Source: Bacillota bacterium | Lineage (GTDB): Bacteria; Bacillota; Clostridia; Christensenellales; SZUA-584 | Length of the DNA: 20,186 nt | NCBI GenBank assembly: GCA_023396555.1 | Contig: JAEWWC010000049.1 | Span: 1-20,186 of the forward strand | Reading direction: 5' to 3' | In this document: positions 6,668-13,939 of the stretch, one piece after another | How positions within the stretch are numbered: position 1 is the stretch's first letter | Layout of the letters: each line of letters starts with the position of its first letter | Made by a program: the position numbers and the translations under genes | Notes under the pieces: model-generated | Told to the model about the DNA's origin: nothing | What the model saw: only the letters and a program-made list of their open reading frames with translations | The model's database searches: none

Positions 6668-7180
6668 TTACTTCTCAAAGTCGATGGTTTCGGAGGCGAA
6701 TACCACGATATTTCCGCTCGTATCCCAAATCAAGTTGTCTCCCGAGGTTATATTTTCGAACTTGGTGCCGTATGTTTCATAGACAATATCGGCGTGCGTC
6801 CCATAAAGCCGCGGAGCAAATGTAATATGTCCGGTTATCGTTTTTACAGAATCACTATACTTATCATCCGAAATGGCGAAATCATGTGATATGGGATCAT
6901 CATTTTGCTTAGTTATTTTCACGGAATCCAGCGTCATACCATTTTGGGCTTCCACGGAAATATAGAGTATTGAACCATTCAAAACATTGGTTTCTCCGGA
7001 GACTGTGATCACACCGTTTTCCATCTTGATATCGCAGGAACCGGTCACTTCAACAGCTACAGCTCCCTCTTTCATCTCCGGCTTTTTCAATGTACCGCCG
7101 CCGCCACAGCCGGCAAGCAACACTGTCGTTATCAGAATTGCGGCTACAACAGCAAATATTCTGGAATACTTTTTCAGCAT
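6668..7180 (-). CDS. Small lipoprotein of unknown function
   Basis: A 170-residue protein with a clear lipoprotein signal: basic start MLKKYSR, hydrophobic core, and lipobox LLAGC with Cys25 as the predicted lipidated residue, followed by a Gly-rich linker. The mature part is about 145 residues, rich in beta-type alternation (ITVSGETNVLNGSILYISVE), and resembles a small Ig-like or beta-sandwich fold; no family is recognised. ATG 7180 is preferred over the in-frame ATG at 7195 because AAGGGG lies between them at good spacing. The gene has a strong promoter of its own and a terminator shared with DUF3810. It is divergent from the pilus cluster, but nothing links it to pilus function. Confidence 0.75.
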   Translation of the reverse strand: MLKKYSRIFAVVAAILITTVLLAGCGGGGTLKKPEMKEGAVAVEVTGSCDIKMENGVITVSGETNVLNGSILYISVEAQNGMTLDSVKITKQNDDPISHDFAISDDKYSDSVKTITGHITFAPRLYGTHADIVYETYGTKFENITSGDNLIWDTSGNIVVFASETIDFEK

Positions 7181-7211
7181 ATAGTTCCCCTTCATTTGAT
7201 TATCGGAATAA

Positions 7212-7240
7212 AGTATACAGAAAACCTTCCCTGATGTAAA
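7212..7240 (-). promoter_or_regulatory. Sigma-A type promoter of the lipoprotein gene
   Basis: On the minus strand TTTACA (7240-7235), a 17-nt spacer and TATACT (7217-7212). It lies about 32 nt before the start at 7180. Confidence 0.65.
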
Positions 7241-7272
7241 GCAAAAACCTGCAGCGTATTAAATTGCGCATA

Positions 7273-7294
7273 AGACAAAAACAATTCTTTGTCT
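7273..7294. repeat. Inverted repeat upstream of pilB
   Basis: AGACAAA (7273-7279) and TTTGTCT (7288-7294) form a perfect 7-bp inverted repeat with an 8-nt centre, 58 nt before the pilB start and just behind the lipoprotein promoter. It could be an operator for the pilus operon or a small hairpin. No convincing sigma-A promoter for pilB could be found by eye in the AT-rich stretch that follows. Confidence 0.35.
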
Positions 7295-7351
7295 ATTTGA
7301 GTGTTTTATCATGCTTTTTCAAGTTTATATTAATTTAGTCATTATCCATGC

Positions 7352-9067
7352 ATGGGACGGTACGGTGTTTTGGCAATAAAACGAAAATACCTAGGTGAAA
7401 TGCTGATAGACGTGGGTATGATCACCCGGAGTCAGCTGGAAGAATGCCTGCTCATTCAGAAAAAATCAGGTGACCGCCTTGGTAAGATTCTCAAAAACAA
7501 AGGCTATGTGACCGAACGCCAACTGATGGAAATCATGGAGTTTCAGCTTGGTATACCTTTTATTAACCTGGATTCCCTCAATCTGACGCATATGCTGTCC
7601 AAGCATATCCCCGTCACTCTGGCTCGCAAGCATAAGATGGTTCCGGTGAAGGCCGAGGGCAAAAAACTATTCGTCGCAATGGACGATCCGGTTGATTTTA
7701 TCGCGCTCGAAGATGCGCGCGTGGTGTCCGGTCTTGACATTTTCCCCATGCTTTCCACGGAGCACGCCATAGAGACAGCTATCACAAAGGTATACGGAAA
7801 CGAATATGCCGAGACAGCCATTAAGGAACTGGCCGCCGAAAACACTGAGGAAGGCAAAACGGAGGATGATGCACCTAACTCAGATATTTCCAACGCTCCT
7901 ATTGTGCGTCTGGTCAACTCGATGTTTGAACAGGCTGCCAAGGCTAAGGCCAGCGACATCCACGTAGAGCCCAGTGAAAAGGATGTGCGCGTGCGCATGA
8001 GGATCGACGGGCAGCTGATCACGGTACTTACGATACCTAAAAAAGCACAGTCTGCCGTCATCACACGCCTAAAGATAATTGGCAACATGGATATTGCGGA
8101 AAAGCGGCTGCCCCAGGACGGACGCTATAAGCTGGTGCACAACAGCAATGAAATCGACGTACGTATTTCCTCCCTGCCCACCGTCCACGGCGAGAAAGTC
8201 GTGATGCGCTTGCTGGACAAGCAAAACTTCCTGATTTCCAAGGAAAAGCTGGGCTTTTCGGAAGCGAATATCGCCAAGTTCGACGCGCTGCTCAAAAACC
8301 CGCACGGCATCATACTCGTCACCGGTCCCACGGGCAGCGGTAAATCGACCACGTTGTACGCCATGCTGGGTGAGCTCAACAACTCAACAAAGAATATCAT
8401 CACGGTAGAAGATCCGGTAGAATACACGATGGCGGGCATCAACCAGGTGCAGGTGAACAACAAGGCAGGCCTCACGTTCTCGGCAGGTCTGCGTTCCATA
8501 CTGCGTCAGGACCCGGACATCATCATGATTGGTGAGATCCGCGACCAGGATACGGTATCCATCGCAATACGCGCGGCCATTACAGGCCATCTGGTGCTGT
8601 CCACCATCCATACCAACGACGCGCCCGGCACCATCACACGCCTCACCGATATGGGCATACCGTCATATATGCTGGCGGCATCGCTGGTGGGCATACTGGC
8701 ACAGCGGCTTGTTAAGAAGATATGCTCATTTTGCAAGGCTCAGTATACGCCCAACCGTTTTGAGCTTTCCGCTGCCGGTCTCCCCCCCACATACAGCAAG
8801 CCCATTTATTACGGCAAGGGCTGCTCTTACTGCAACAACACAGGCTACAAAGGCCGTGTCGCTGTTCACGAAATACTGGTCGTGGACCGCGAAGTACGCG
8901 ATATGATTACAAAAGGCGAATCCATAGACGCAATTCGCGATTATGCCGCCAAACAACAACATATGGGTGATCTGTCACGGGAATGCGCTGCCTTAATGGA
9001 GAAGGGCGAAACGACTATCCAGGAGGTCATCAACACCGCCTATACCTATAAAGGAGACAGTGAATGA
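7352..9067 (+). CDS. pilB: Type IV pilus extension ATPase PilB (GspE family) with MshEN c-di-GMP-binding domain
   Basis: A 571-residue hexameric secretion ATPase that powers pilus polymerisation at the inner face of the membrane. The N-terminal MshEN domain has two 24-residue c-di-GMP motifs (residues 13-36 and 42-65) separated by exactly 5 residues. The core carries Walker A GPTGSGKST (325-333), an Asp box TVEDPVEY, Walker B DPDIIMIGEIRD (387-398) and a His box GHLVLSTIHTND. The C-terminal zinc tetracysteine uses C458, C461, C491 and C494. It is the first gene of the pilus cluster, and its stop overlaps the pilT start (ATGA). The ATG at 7352 has a poor ribosome site; an in-frame TTG at 7370 would give LAIKRKYLGEML, close to the usual start of relatives, and is a real alternative. 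Confidence 0.95.
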   Translation: MGRYGVLAIKRKYLGEMLIDVGMITRSQLEECLLIQKKSGDRLGKILKNKGYVTERQLMEIMEFQLGIPFINLDSLNLTHMLSKHIPVTLARKHKMVPVKAEGKKLFVAMDDPVDFIALEDARVVSGLDIFPMLSTEHAIETAITKVYGNEYAETAIKELAAENTEEGKTEDDAPNSDISNAPIVRLVNSMFEQAAKAKASDIHVEPSEKDVRVRMRIDGQLITVLTIPKKAQSAVITRLKIIGNMDIAEKRLPQDGRYKLVHNSNEIDVRISSLPTVHGEKVVMRLLDKQNFLISKEKLGFSEANIAKFDALLKNPHGIILVTGPTGSGKSTTLYAMLGELNNSTKNIITVEDPVEYTMAGINQVQVNNKAGLTFSAGLRSILRQDPDIIMIGEIRDQDTVSIAIRAAITGHLVLSTIHTNDAPGTITRLTDMGIPSYMLAASLVGILAQRLVKKICSFCKAQYTPNRFELSAAGLPPTYSKPIYYGKGCSYCNNTGYKGRVAVHEILVVDREVRDMITKGESIDAIRDYAAKQQHMGDLSRECAALMEKGETTIQEVINTAYTYKGDSE

Positions 9068-10113
9068 AAATTCATGACCTGATGGAAGCCGCAGCCAACA
9101 ACGAGGCCTCAGACCTGCATATTACCGTAGGGCTTCCTCCCATGAACCGTCTCAGCACGGGCCTTGTACCGATGACTGATACAAAAATTACGCCGGAAAT
9201 ATCCCGGCAGTTTGCCCTTGATATCATGAACAAGAACCAGTGGGAAACCTTCATGAAGTACGGCGAGCTGGACTTCTCACTGTCCATACCCGGCAAGTAC
9301 CGTTACCGCATCAACGCCTTCAAACAGCGTCAGAGCATCGCGATGGCCATGCGTCTGATCAAGTACAACCCGCCGGACATCAACACGCTTGGTCTCCCCC
9401 CTATTGTGCCCAGCCTGTGCGGGCTCAACCGCGGCCTGATATTGGTGACCGGACCGACGGGCAGCGGCAAATCCACCACGCTGGCTGCGATGATCGACCT
9501 GATCAACAATACGCGGACCAAACACATACTGACGCTGGAAGACCCGATCGAATATCTGCACAGGCACAAGAAATGCATCGTCAACCAGCGCGAGATCGGT
9601 GTGGACTCCAACGACTACGCCCGGGCGCTCCGCGCGGCGCTGCGGCAGGACCCGGACATCATACTGATCGGTGAAATGCGTGACCTTGAGACCATCGGCA
9701 TCGCGCTGACGGCTGCCGAAACGGGCCATCTGGTGCTATCCACGCTGCACACTACGGGCGCTTCTCAGACCATCGACCGCATCATCGACGTGTTTCCGCC
9801 GCACCAGCAGCAGCAGATACGCATGCAGCTCTCCATGACGCTGATGGCGGTGGTATCACAGCAGCTGGTGATGTGCACTGACGGCAAGACGCGCGTGGCA
9901 GCCGTGGAGACGATGGTGGCGACAGCGGCGATTCGCAACCTGATCCGCGAAAACAAGGCTCACCAGATCGCTGCTGCCATGCAGTCATCCACATCGGCGG
10001 GAAACCAGCTGATGGACAACTCTCTGGCGAGTCTGCACAAGATGGGCAAAATTTCCAGGGAGTCGGCGCTTACCTACTGCATCGACCGGAACTACATTTC
10101 GACTATTCTATAA
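9064..10113 (+). CDS. pilT: Type IV pilus retraction ATPase PilT
   Basis: A 349-residue ATPase of the PilT branch, which depolymerises the pilus for twitching motility and DNA uptake. It has the short PilT-type N-terminal domain, Walker A GPTGSGKST (130-138), Asp box LEDPIEYLH, Walker B DPDIILIGEMRD and His box TGHLVLSTLHT. The diagnostic retraction motif AIRNLIRE is at 289-296, which separates PilT from PilB. Length is as expected. The start overlaps the pilB stop by ATGA and a GGAGACAG ribosome site sits just upstream, so the two ATPases are translationally coupled. Its presence implies dynamic, retractable pili rather than a pure secretion pseudopilus. Confidence 0.95.
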   Translation: MKIHDLMEAAANNEASDLHITVGLPPMNRLSTGLVPMTDTKITPEISRQFALDIMNKNQWETFMKYGELDFSLSIPGKYRYRINAFKQRQSIAMAMRLIKYNPPDINTLGLPPIVPSLCGLNRGLILVTGPTGSGKSTTLAAMIDLINNTRTKHILTLEDPIEYLHRHKKCIVNQREIGVDSNDYARALRAALRQDPDIILIGEMRDLETIGIALTAAETGHLVLSTLHTTGASQTIDRIIDVFPPHQQQQIRMQLSMTLMAVVSQQLVMCTDGKTRVAAVETMVATAAIRNLIRENKAHQIAAAMQSSTSAGNQLMDNSLASLHKMGKISRESALTYCIDRNYISTIL

Positions 10114-10126
10114 TACTATTTGCGGG

Positions 10127-11338
10127 GTGATAACCATCAAATACCTGTATAAAGCGGCCAACAAAGCCGGCCAGACAGTGGAAGGCCTCATCGAGGCATC
10201 GGACAAAAAATCTGTGGTGTTTGCGCTTCGGGCAAAATCACTCTACCTATTAAGCCTCTCGGAGGTCAACCCGAAGAGCACTCTTGATATTGCGTTTGGT
10301 TCCGCCAAGCTGCCCAAACGCACACTGGCCGTGTTCTGTACGCAGTTCGCCAGCATATTGCGCGCCGGCGTTCCTCTCATTCAGGCGCTCACGATACTGG
10401 AGGAACAGACTGAAAACGCCAAGCTGAAGAAGATACTCCAGTCGGTGGGCGAAGACCTGCAGCGCGGCAAGGGGTTGTCCGAAGCGCTGTCGCTGCACGA
10501 ACGCGCCTTACCCACCATTATGATCAAAATGATCGAGGCAGGCGAGCTGAGCGGCACGCTGGACCTTTCGCTGGAGCGCCTCGCCACACACTTTGACAAG
10601 GAATACCGCATCACAAAGAAAATACGCGGCGCAATGATGTACCCCGTTATCGTCACCATTATCGCTCTGATTGTGGTGGTGTTCATGCTGCTGTTCATCA
10701 TCCCCCGTTTCATGACATTCTTTGAAGCCAGTGGCGCTGAACTGCCGGGGATTACCAAGTTCATGCTGGGATTAAGCGAATTCATCACCACTAACTGGAT
10801 GTACATACTGGCGTTTCTGCTGATGATCTATGTCGGCTTCAAGTTCTACAAATCCACGCCCCCCGGACGGCTGGCAATTGACACACTTAAGACCAAAGCA
10901 CCGCTTTTTAAAAAGTCAGTCTCCCGGATTCTTGCTTCCCGCTTCAGCCGTACATTGGCAACGCTGACCGCCACCGGCATCTCCCTCACGCAGTCGCTGC
11001 GCATTGCATCCAAGGTGGTGGGCAACCGGCTGGCGGAGAATAAGCTGATCGATATTGAGGAATCCATCAAGCAGGGGCGGTCACTCAACGCGTCTGTCAG
11101 CGCCGCGGCACTGTTCCCCAACATGATGGTGCACATGACCAAGATCGGTGAGGAATCGGGCACGCTGGACCAGATGCTGTCCAAGGCGGCGGACTACTTC
11201 GAGGAGGAGGCGGACGTTGCCATCACGCGGCTAACGACGATACTTCAGCCGATACTGCTCGTCGTCGTGGCGGCCATCATACTGTTCGTGATGCTGTCCG
11301 TGCTGATGCCGATGCTGACAATGTATTCGAGCATCTAA
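10127..11338 (+). CDS. pilC: Type IV pilus inner-membrane platform protein PilC (GspF family)
   Basis: A 403-residue membrane protein with two tandem GspF/T2SSF domains (about residues 65-190 and 270-395). Hydrophobic segments lie near 170-195, 220-240 and 375-400, the three-helix layout typical of PilC. It forms the rotor or platform that PilB and PilT act on to insert or extract pilins. The start is GTG at 10127, 13 nt after the pilT stop. The upstream ribosome site is weak (TTTGCGG) and GGGGTGA overlaps the start codon itself, so translation probably depends on coupling to pilT. The N-terminus (ITIKYLYKAANKAGQTVEG) fits the family start well, which supports the GTG. It is followed by an AT-rich 103-nt gap before the pilin gene. 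Confidence 0.93.
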   Translation: MITIKYLYKAANKAGQTVEGLIEASDKKSVVFALRAKSLYLLSLSEVNPKSTLDIAFGSAKLPKRTLAVFCTQFASILRAGVPLIQALTILEEQTENAKLKKILQSVGEDLQRGKGLSEALSLHERALPTIMIKMIEAGELSGTLDLSLERLATHFDKEYRITKKIRGAMMYPVIVTIIALIVVVFMLLFIIPRFMTFFEASGAELPGITKFMLGLSEFITTNWMYILAFLLMIYVGFKFYKSTPPGRLAIDTLKTKAPLFKKSVSRILASRFSRTLATLTATGISLTQSLRIASKVVGNRLAENKLIDIEESIKQGRSLNASVSAAALFPNMMVHMTKIGEESGTLDQMLSKAADYFEEEADVAITRLTTILQPILLVVVAAIILFVMLSVLMPMLTMYSSI

Positions 11339-11400
11339 AATGTAAAAATATTTTTATTTTAATGTTTCAATATAAAGAGACGCGTTTATAAACAAGCTGA

Positions 11401-11416
11401 GCGCTTTGCAAAACGC
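11401..11416. promoter_or_regulatory. Palindrome just upstream of the pilin ribosome site
   Basis: GCGCTTTGCAAAACGC is a 16-bp palindrome with one mismatch per arm, ending 10 nt before the AAAGGAG of pilA. It lies downstream of an AT-rich segment with a weak promoter-like pair (TTTCAA, 16 nt, TATAAA). It may act as an operator or as an mRNA 5' stem governing pilin expression. Confidence 0.35.
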
Positions 11417-11441
11417 ACATATTTTGAAAGGAGTAATTATA

Positions 11442-11810
11442 ATGTTCAAACTCATGCGCAAGAACAGAAAAGGCTTTACACTGATCGAGCTCATCGTCGT
11501 CATCGCCATACTTGCAATTTTAGCTGCTATCGCAATTCCGACATTTTCTGGTATTACGGACAATGCCAACAAAGAGGTCTTAGCAGCTAACGCGAGAAGT
11601 ATCGCAACGGCTGTCAATGCCTACAATGCTCTTAATCCGAACGCTATGATTACGACGCTTGATGCCACAAGCATTGGAACTCTGACAACAGAGAATCTTT
11701 GGCCAACCGGACTTCCTGCTTCCGGTACCGCTGATTACACCGCGACCTTGGATCGAGTGGATATTTCTGCGGAGGGTGTTGCAGTTGCTACGGAGGCATC
11801 CGGCACCTGA
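11442..11810 (+). CDS. pilA: Type IV prepilin, probable major pilin
   Basis: A 122-residue class III-signal prepilin. The basic leader MFKLMRKNRKG is followed by the cleavage site G11/F12 and the N-terminal helix FTLIELIVVIAILAILAAIA, with Glu at mature position 5 (residue 16). The mature protein is about 111 residues, short for a pilin, and has no cysteine, so no C-terminal disulfide loop. The globular part is rich in Ala and Thr and ends EASGT. The ATG at 11442 has a strong AAAGGAG 8 nt upstream. It is the only pilin with its own long leader and a strong terminator right after it, an arrangement expected for the abundant major subunit. It is processed by PilD, encoded next. Confidence 0.92.
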   Translation: MFKLMRKNRKGFTLIELIVVIAILAILAAIAIPTFSGITDNANKEVLAANARSIATAVNAYNALNPNAMITTLDATSIGTLTTENLWPTGLPASGTADYTATLDRVDISAEGVAVATEASGT

Positions 11811-11843
11811 TTAATTATTTATCGAACTATTCCTGGAATTATG

Positions 11844-11877
11844 AATGGCGCGTGGCGCAAGCCCTCGCCATTTTTTT
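11844..11877 (+). terminator. Rho-independent terminator after the pilin gene
   Basis: AATGGCG (11844-11850) and CGCCATT (11866-11872) form a perfect 7-bp stem around a 15-nt loop, followed by seven T (11871-11877). It lies inside the pilus cluster, 33 nt after the pilin stop, and should separate high pilin transcription from the downstream assembly genes. Confidence 0.85.
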
Positions 11878-11902
11878 ATTCTTGCGGCATTATTTGTGTT
11901 TT

Positions 11903-11972
11903 AGTCTGGGGCAGTCGGGTTATATAAGTGTAAGGTTACAGCCGCGCTTTCGGGGCAACGTCATTCCAGACT
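11903..11972 (+). promoter_or_regulatory. Structured leader between the pilin terminator and pilD
   Basis: AGTCTGG (11903-11909) and CCAGACT (11966-11972) form a perfect 7-bp pairing across 56 nt. The interval holds a TGTAA-GG-TTACA inverted repeat (11929-11940) and a GC-rich GCCGCGCTTTCGGGGC segment. CAGCC (11939-11943) can alternatively pair with GGCTG (11973-11977). It may be a folded 5' leader or operator for pilD and the downstream genes. No known riboswitch class is recognised, and no convincing promoter was found. Confidence 0.3.
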
Positions 11973-11991
11973 GGCTGAAAAAGGATGGTAT

Positions 11992-12774
11992 ATGGAAGTA
12001 ATGACCGGCGTCATGATATTCATACTGGGCATCGTCATCGGAAGCTTCTTAAACGTATGCATTTACAGGCTGCCGATAGGTAAATCCATCGTGACCTCTC
12101 CCTCGGCCTGCCCCGCCTGTGAGCATCCACTAAAGCCGCTCGATCTGGTCCCCGTATTCAGCTATTTATTTCTTGGCGGAAAATGCCGATATTGTAAAGT
12201 GAAGATATCCGCGCAGTATCCGCTGATTGAGGCGCTGAACGGTGTGTTCTGGACACTGCTGTATATCCGCTTCGGCCTTGTGTGGCCACTGTTGATATAT
12301 ATGGTGTTGGTATCCTTGCTGATTGTGATATCGGCGATCGACTTAAAGCACATGGAGATACCTGACGGCCTTGTGATCGCAGGGTTGATCCTGGGCGCGG
12401 CGCAGTTGCTGGCTTCCGTGTTCACGCCGTATTTTGACGTGTGGTACTCGTATCTGATCGGTTTTGCCGCAGGCGGGCTGCCGTTGCTGCTGATAGCGCT
12501 GTTCTGCCTGTATGTGCTGCAGAAGGACGCGATGGGCGGCGGTGACATCAAGCTGATGGCGTTTTCCGGTCTGGTGGTCGGCTGGAAGCTCATCATCATG
12601 GCTTATGTCATCGGCATAATCACCGGAGCGTTGATCGGTGTAGCGCTTATGGCGTCGGGCAAACGCAAGCGGTCGGATGCCATACCGTTCGGGCCGTTTC
12701 TGTCCTTTGGTGTTGTGATGAGCGTGTTCTTCGGACACGCGATTATAAACTGGTATCTGGGGCTCTTGGCATGA
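11992..12774 (+). CDS. pilD: Prepilin peptidase PilD (A24 family leader peptidase/N-methyltransferase)
   Basis: A 260-residue membrane aspartic protease that cuts prepilin leaders at G/F and methylates the new N-terminus. The cytoplasmic domain has the zinc tetracysteine C40, C43, C65 and C68. Catalytic aspartates are D117 (in SAIDLKHMEIPD) and D185 (in MGGGDIKLM, the GxGD-type motif). About eight hydrophobic segments are present. The ATG at 11992 has AAAGGAT upstream. The 3' end overlaps the next minor-prepilin gene by ATGA. Its substrates in this locus are the pilin at 11442 and the prepilins at 12771 and 13517. Confidence 0.95.
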   Translation: MEVMTGVMIFILGIVIGSFLNVCIYRLPIGKSIVTSPSACPACEHPLKPLDLVPVFSYLFLGGKCRYCKVKISAQYPLIEALNGVFWTLLYIRFGLVWPLLIYMVLVSLLIVISAIDLKHMEIPDGLVIAGLILGAAQLLASVFTPYFDVWYSYLIGFAAGGLPLLLIALFCLYVLQKDAMGGGDIKLMAFSGLVVGWKLIIMAYVIGIITGALIGVALMASGKRKRSDAIPFGPFLSFGVVMSVFFGHAIINWYLGLLA

Positions 12775-13520
12775 AAAAACGGAGTTTAGGAAAAAGAGCA
12801 TTTACACTGATTGAGACGCTGCTGGCGATTGCCCTGTTCGCGGCCATTGCGCTGCCTTTACTCACCGTTTTTCTCCAGTCCGCCAAGGCAGACCGCGCGG
12901 CGCGCGATGTGATGAACGCCAACTATATCTCCCAGGATTATATTGAACAGCTGGACACCAAGACGTATAAAGATGCGCTGTTTGGCGTTCCGACGCTGCA
13001 GTTAATAAATGGATACTATCTTTCCGCGACTATCGAGCCGTACGGCAACGCGGAAAAATCGTTGTTTTCTTCAGCCTGCGTTTATGTTCACCTGATCATG
13101 CTCAGCAGCGGCAACATGCTGGCGGTATTGCCGGACGGCAAATGGCGGGAGTACTCTCCCGTGCCCGGCAGCATTTCGATATCCGTCTCGGGCGGGCGAT
13201 ATACGCTCAACTGCAACGGCAGTCCCGTCGTGTCGGGTACGGCCAAGTACAACAACTGTGCCGTCATCATCAACGCAATGAAGAATACGGCAGGCGCCTC
13301 CACCACCGTCACGCTGGGCGCCTCCTGCAAGGCTCTTGTTTATTGCACCAGCGCTCAGGAGTCAAAAATAACCGTGATCGGAACAAGCCAGTATCACAAA
13401 GACCTGATAACAGGCACGACATCGCTGATACGCGTAAAGGCATCTGTATATCAAAAGACCACTGACACAAAGCCATTGGCCGTTTCCGATGCCTTCATTA
13501 GTATAAGGAACGAGATATGA
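12771..13520 (+). CDS. Minor prepilin / pseudopilin (prepilin-type N-terminal domain)
   Basis: A 249-residue prepilin. The leader MKKRSLGKRA is followed by the cleavage site A10/F11 and FTLIETLLAIALFAAIALPLL, with Glu at mature position 5. Ala instead of Gly at position -1 is tolerated by A24 peptidases. The large soluble domain is beta-rich and carries several cysteines (for example SSACVYVH, LNCNGS, GASCKALVYC), unlike the cysteine-free major pilin, so disulfides are possible in this surface protein. It resembles minor pilins of the GspI/PilV position in such operons, but the exact class is not clear. It overlaps pilD upstream and the next prepilin gene downstream by ATGA, showing tight co-translation. 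Confidence 0.85.
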   Translation: MKKRSLGKRAFTLIETLLAIALFAAIALPLLTVFLQSAKADRAARDVMNANYISQDYIEQLDTKTYKDALFGVPTLQLINGYYLSATIEPYGNAEKSLFSSACVYVHLIMLSSGNMLAVLPDGKWREYSPVPGSISISVSGGRYTLNCNGSPVVSGTAKYNNCAVIINAMKNTAGASTTVTLGASCKALVYCTSAQESKITVIGTSQYHKDLITGTTSLIRVKASVYQKTTDTKPLAVSDAFISIRNEI

Positions 13521-13924
13521 AGAACACAAACCGAGGCTTTACGCTAATTGAAGTGCTACTGGCTTGCGCCCTGGTGGCTGCGGCTGCATTGCTGATGTAC
13601 AGCTTTTTTGGGCAGGGTTTCTCGCTCTATACCTTGGAGTCCGAATCTGCCGACGAGCAGGCCAGCCTGCGCATGGTAATGTCCGATATCACCAACATTG
13701 TCCGCGTAACAGATACGACTAAAATCAGTGTATCGAACGGGGTGCTGACGGTGGACAGCAGGACATATAAGCTGTCCGGCGGCAAAATACTGCGTAATGG
13801 CACGGCCATTGCGTCCAACATCAGCACCTTTACAGTCACTAAGAGTACCGAGCTGCTCTCGATAAAGATCGTCAGCAATAAGAAATCAACCATCGAGACT
13901 TCGTTGTCAATGGTTTCATACTAG
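13517..13924 (+). CDS. Minor prepilin / pseudopilin (prepilin-type N-terminal domain)
   Basis: A 135-residue prepilin with a short leader MKNTNRG, cleavage site G7/F8 and helix FTLIEVLLACALVAAAALLM, with Glu at mature position 5. A short beta-rich domain follows, with the order (ISVSNGVLTVDSRTYKLSGG) seen in GspJ/PilW-type minor pilins. It is probably part of the initiation or tip complex together with the preceding minor prepilin and the PilX-like protein that follows. The start overlaps the upstream stop by ATGA, and the next gene begins 15 nt after its stop with its own AGAAAGGAG site. Confidence 0.85.
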   Translation: MKNTNRGFTLIEVLLACALVAAAALLMYSFFGQGFSLYTLESESADEQASLRMVMSDITNIVRVTDTTKISVSNGVLTVDSRTYKLSGGKILRNGTAIASNISTFTVTKSTELLSIKIVSNKKSTIETSLSMVSY

Positions 13925-13939
13925 AAAGGAGATTGTGCA

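Noticed and set aside
7181..7351. c-di-GMP riboswitch upstream of pilB
   Set aside because: Looked for because clostridial pilus operons often have one; the conserved riboswitch core motifs could not be found in this 171-nt interval.
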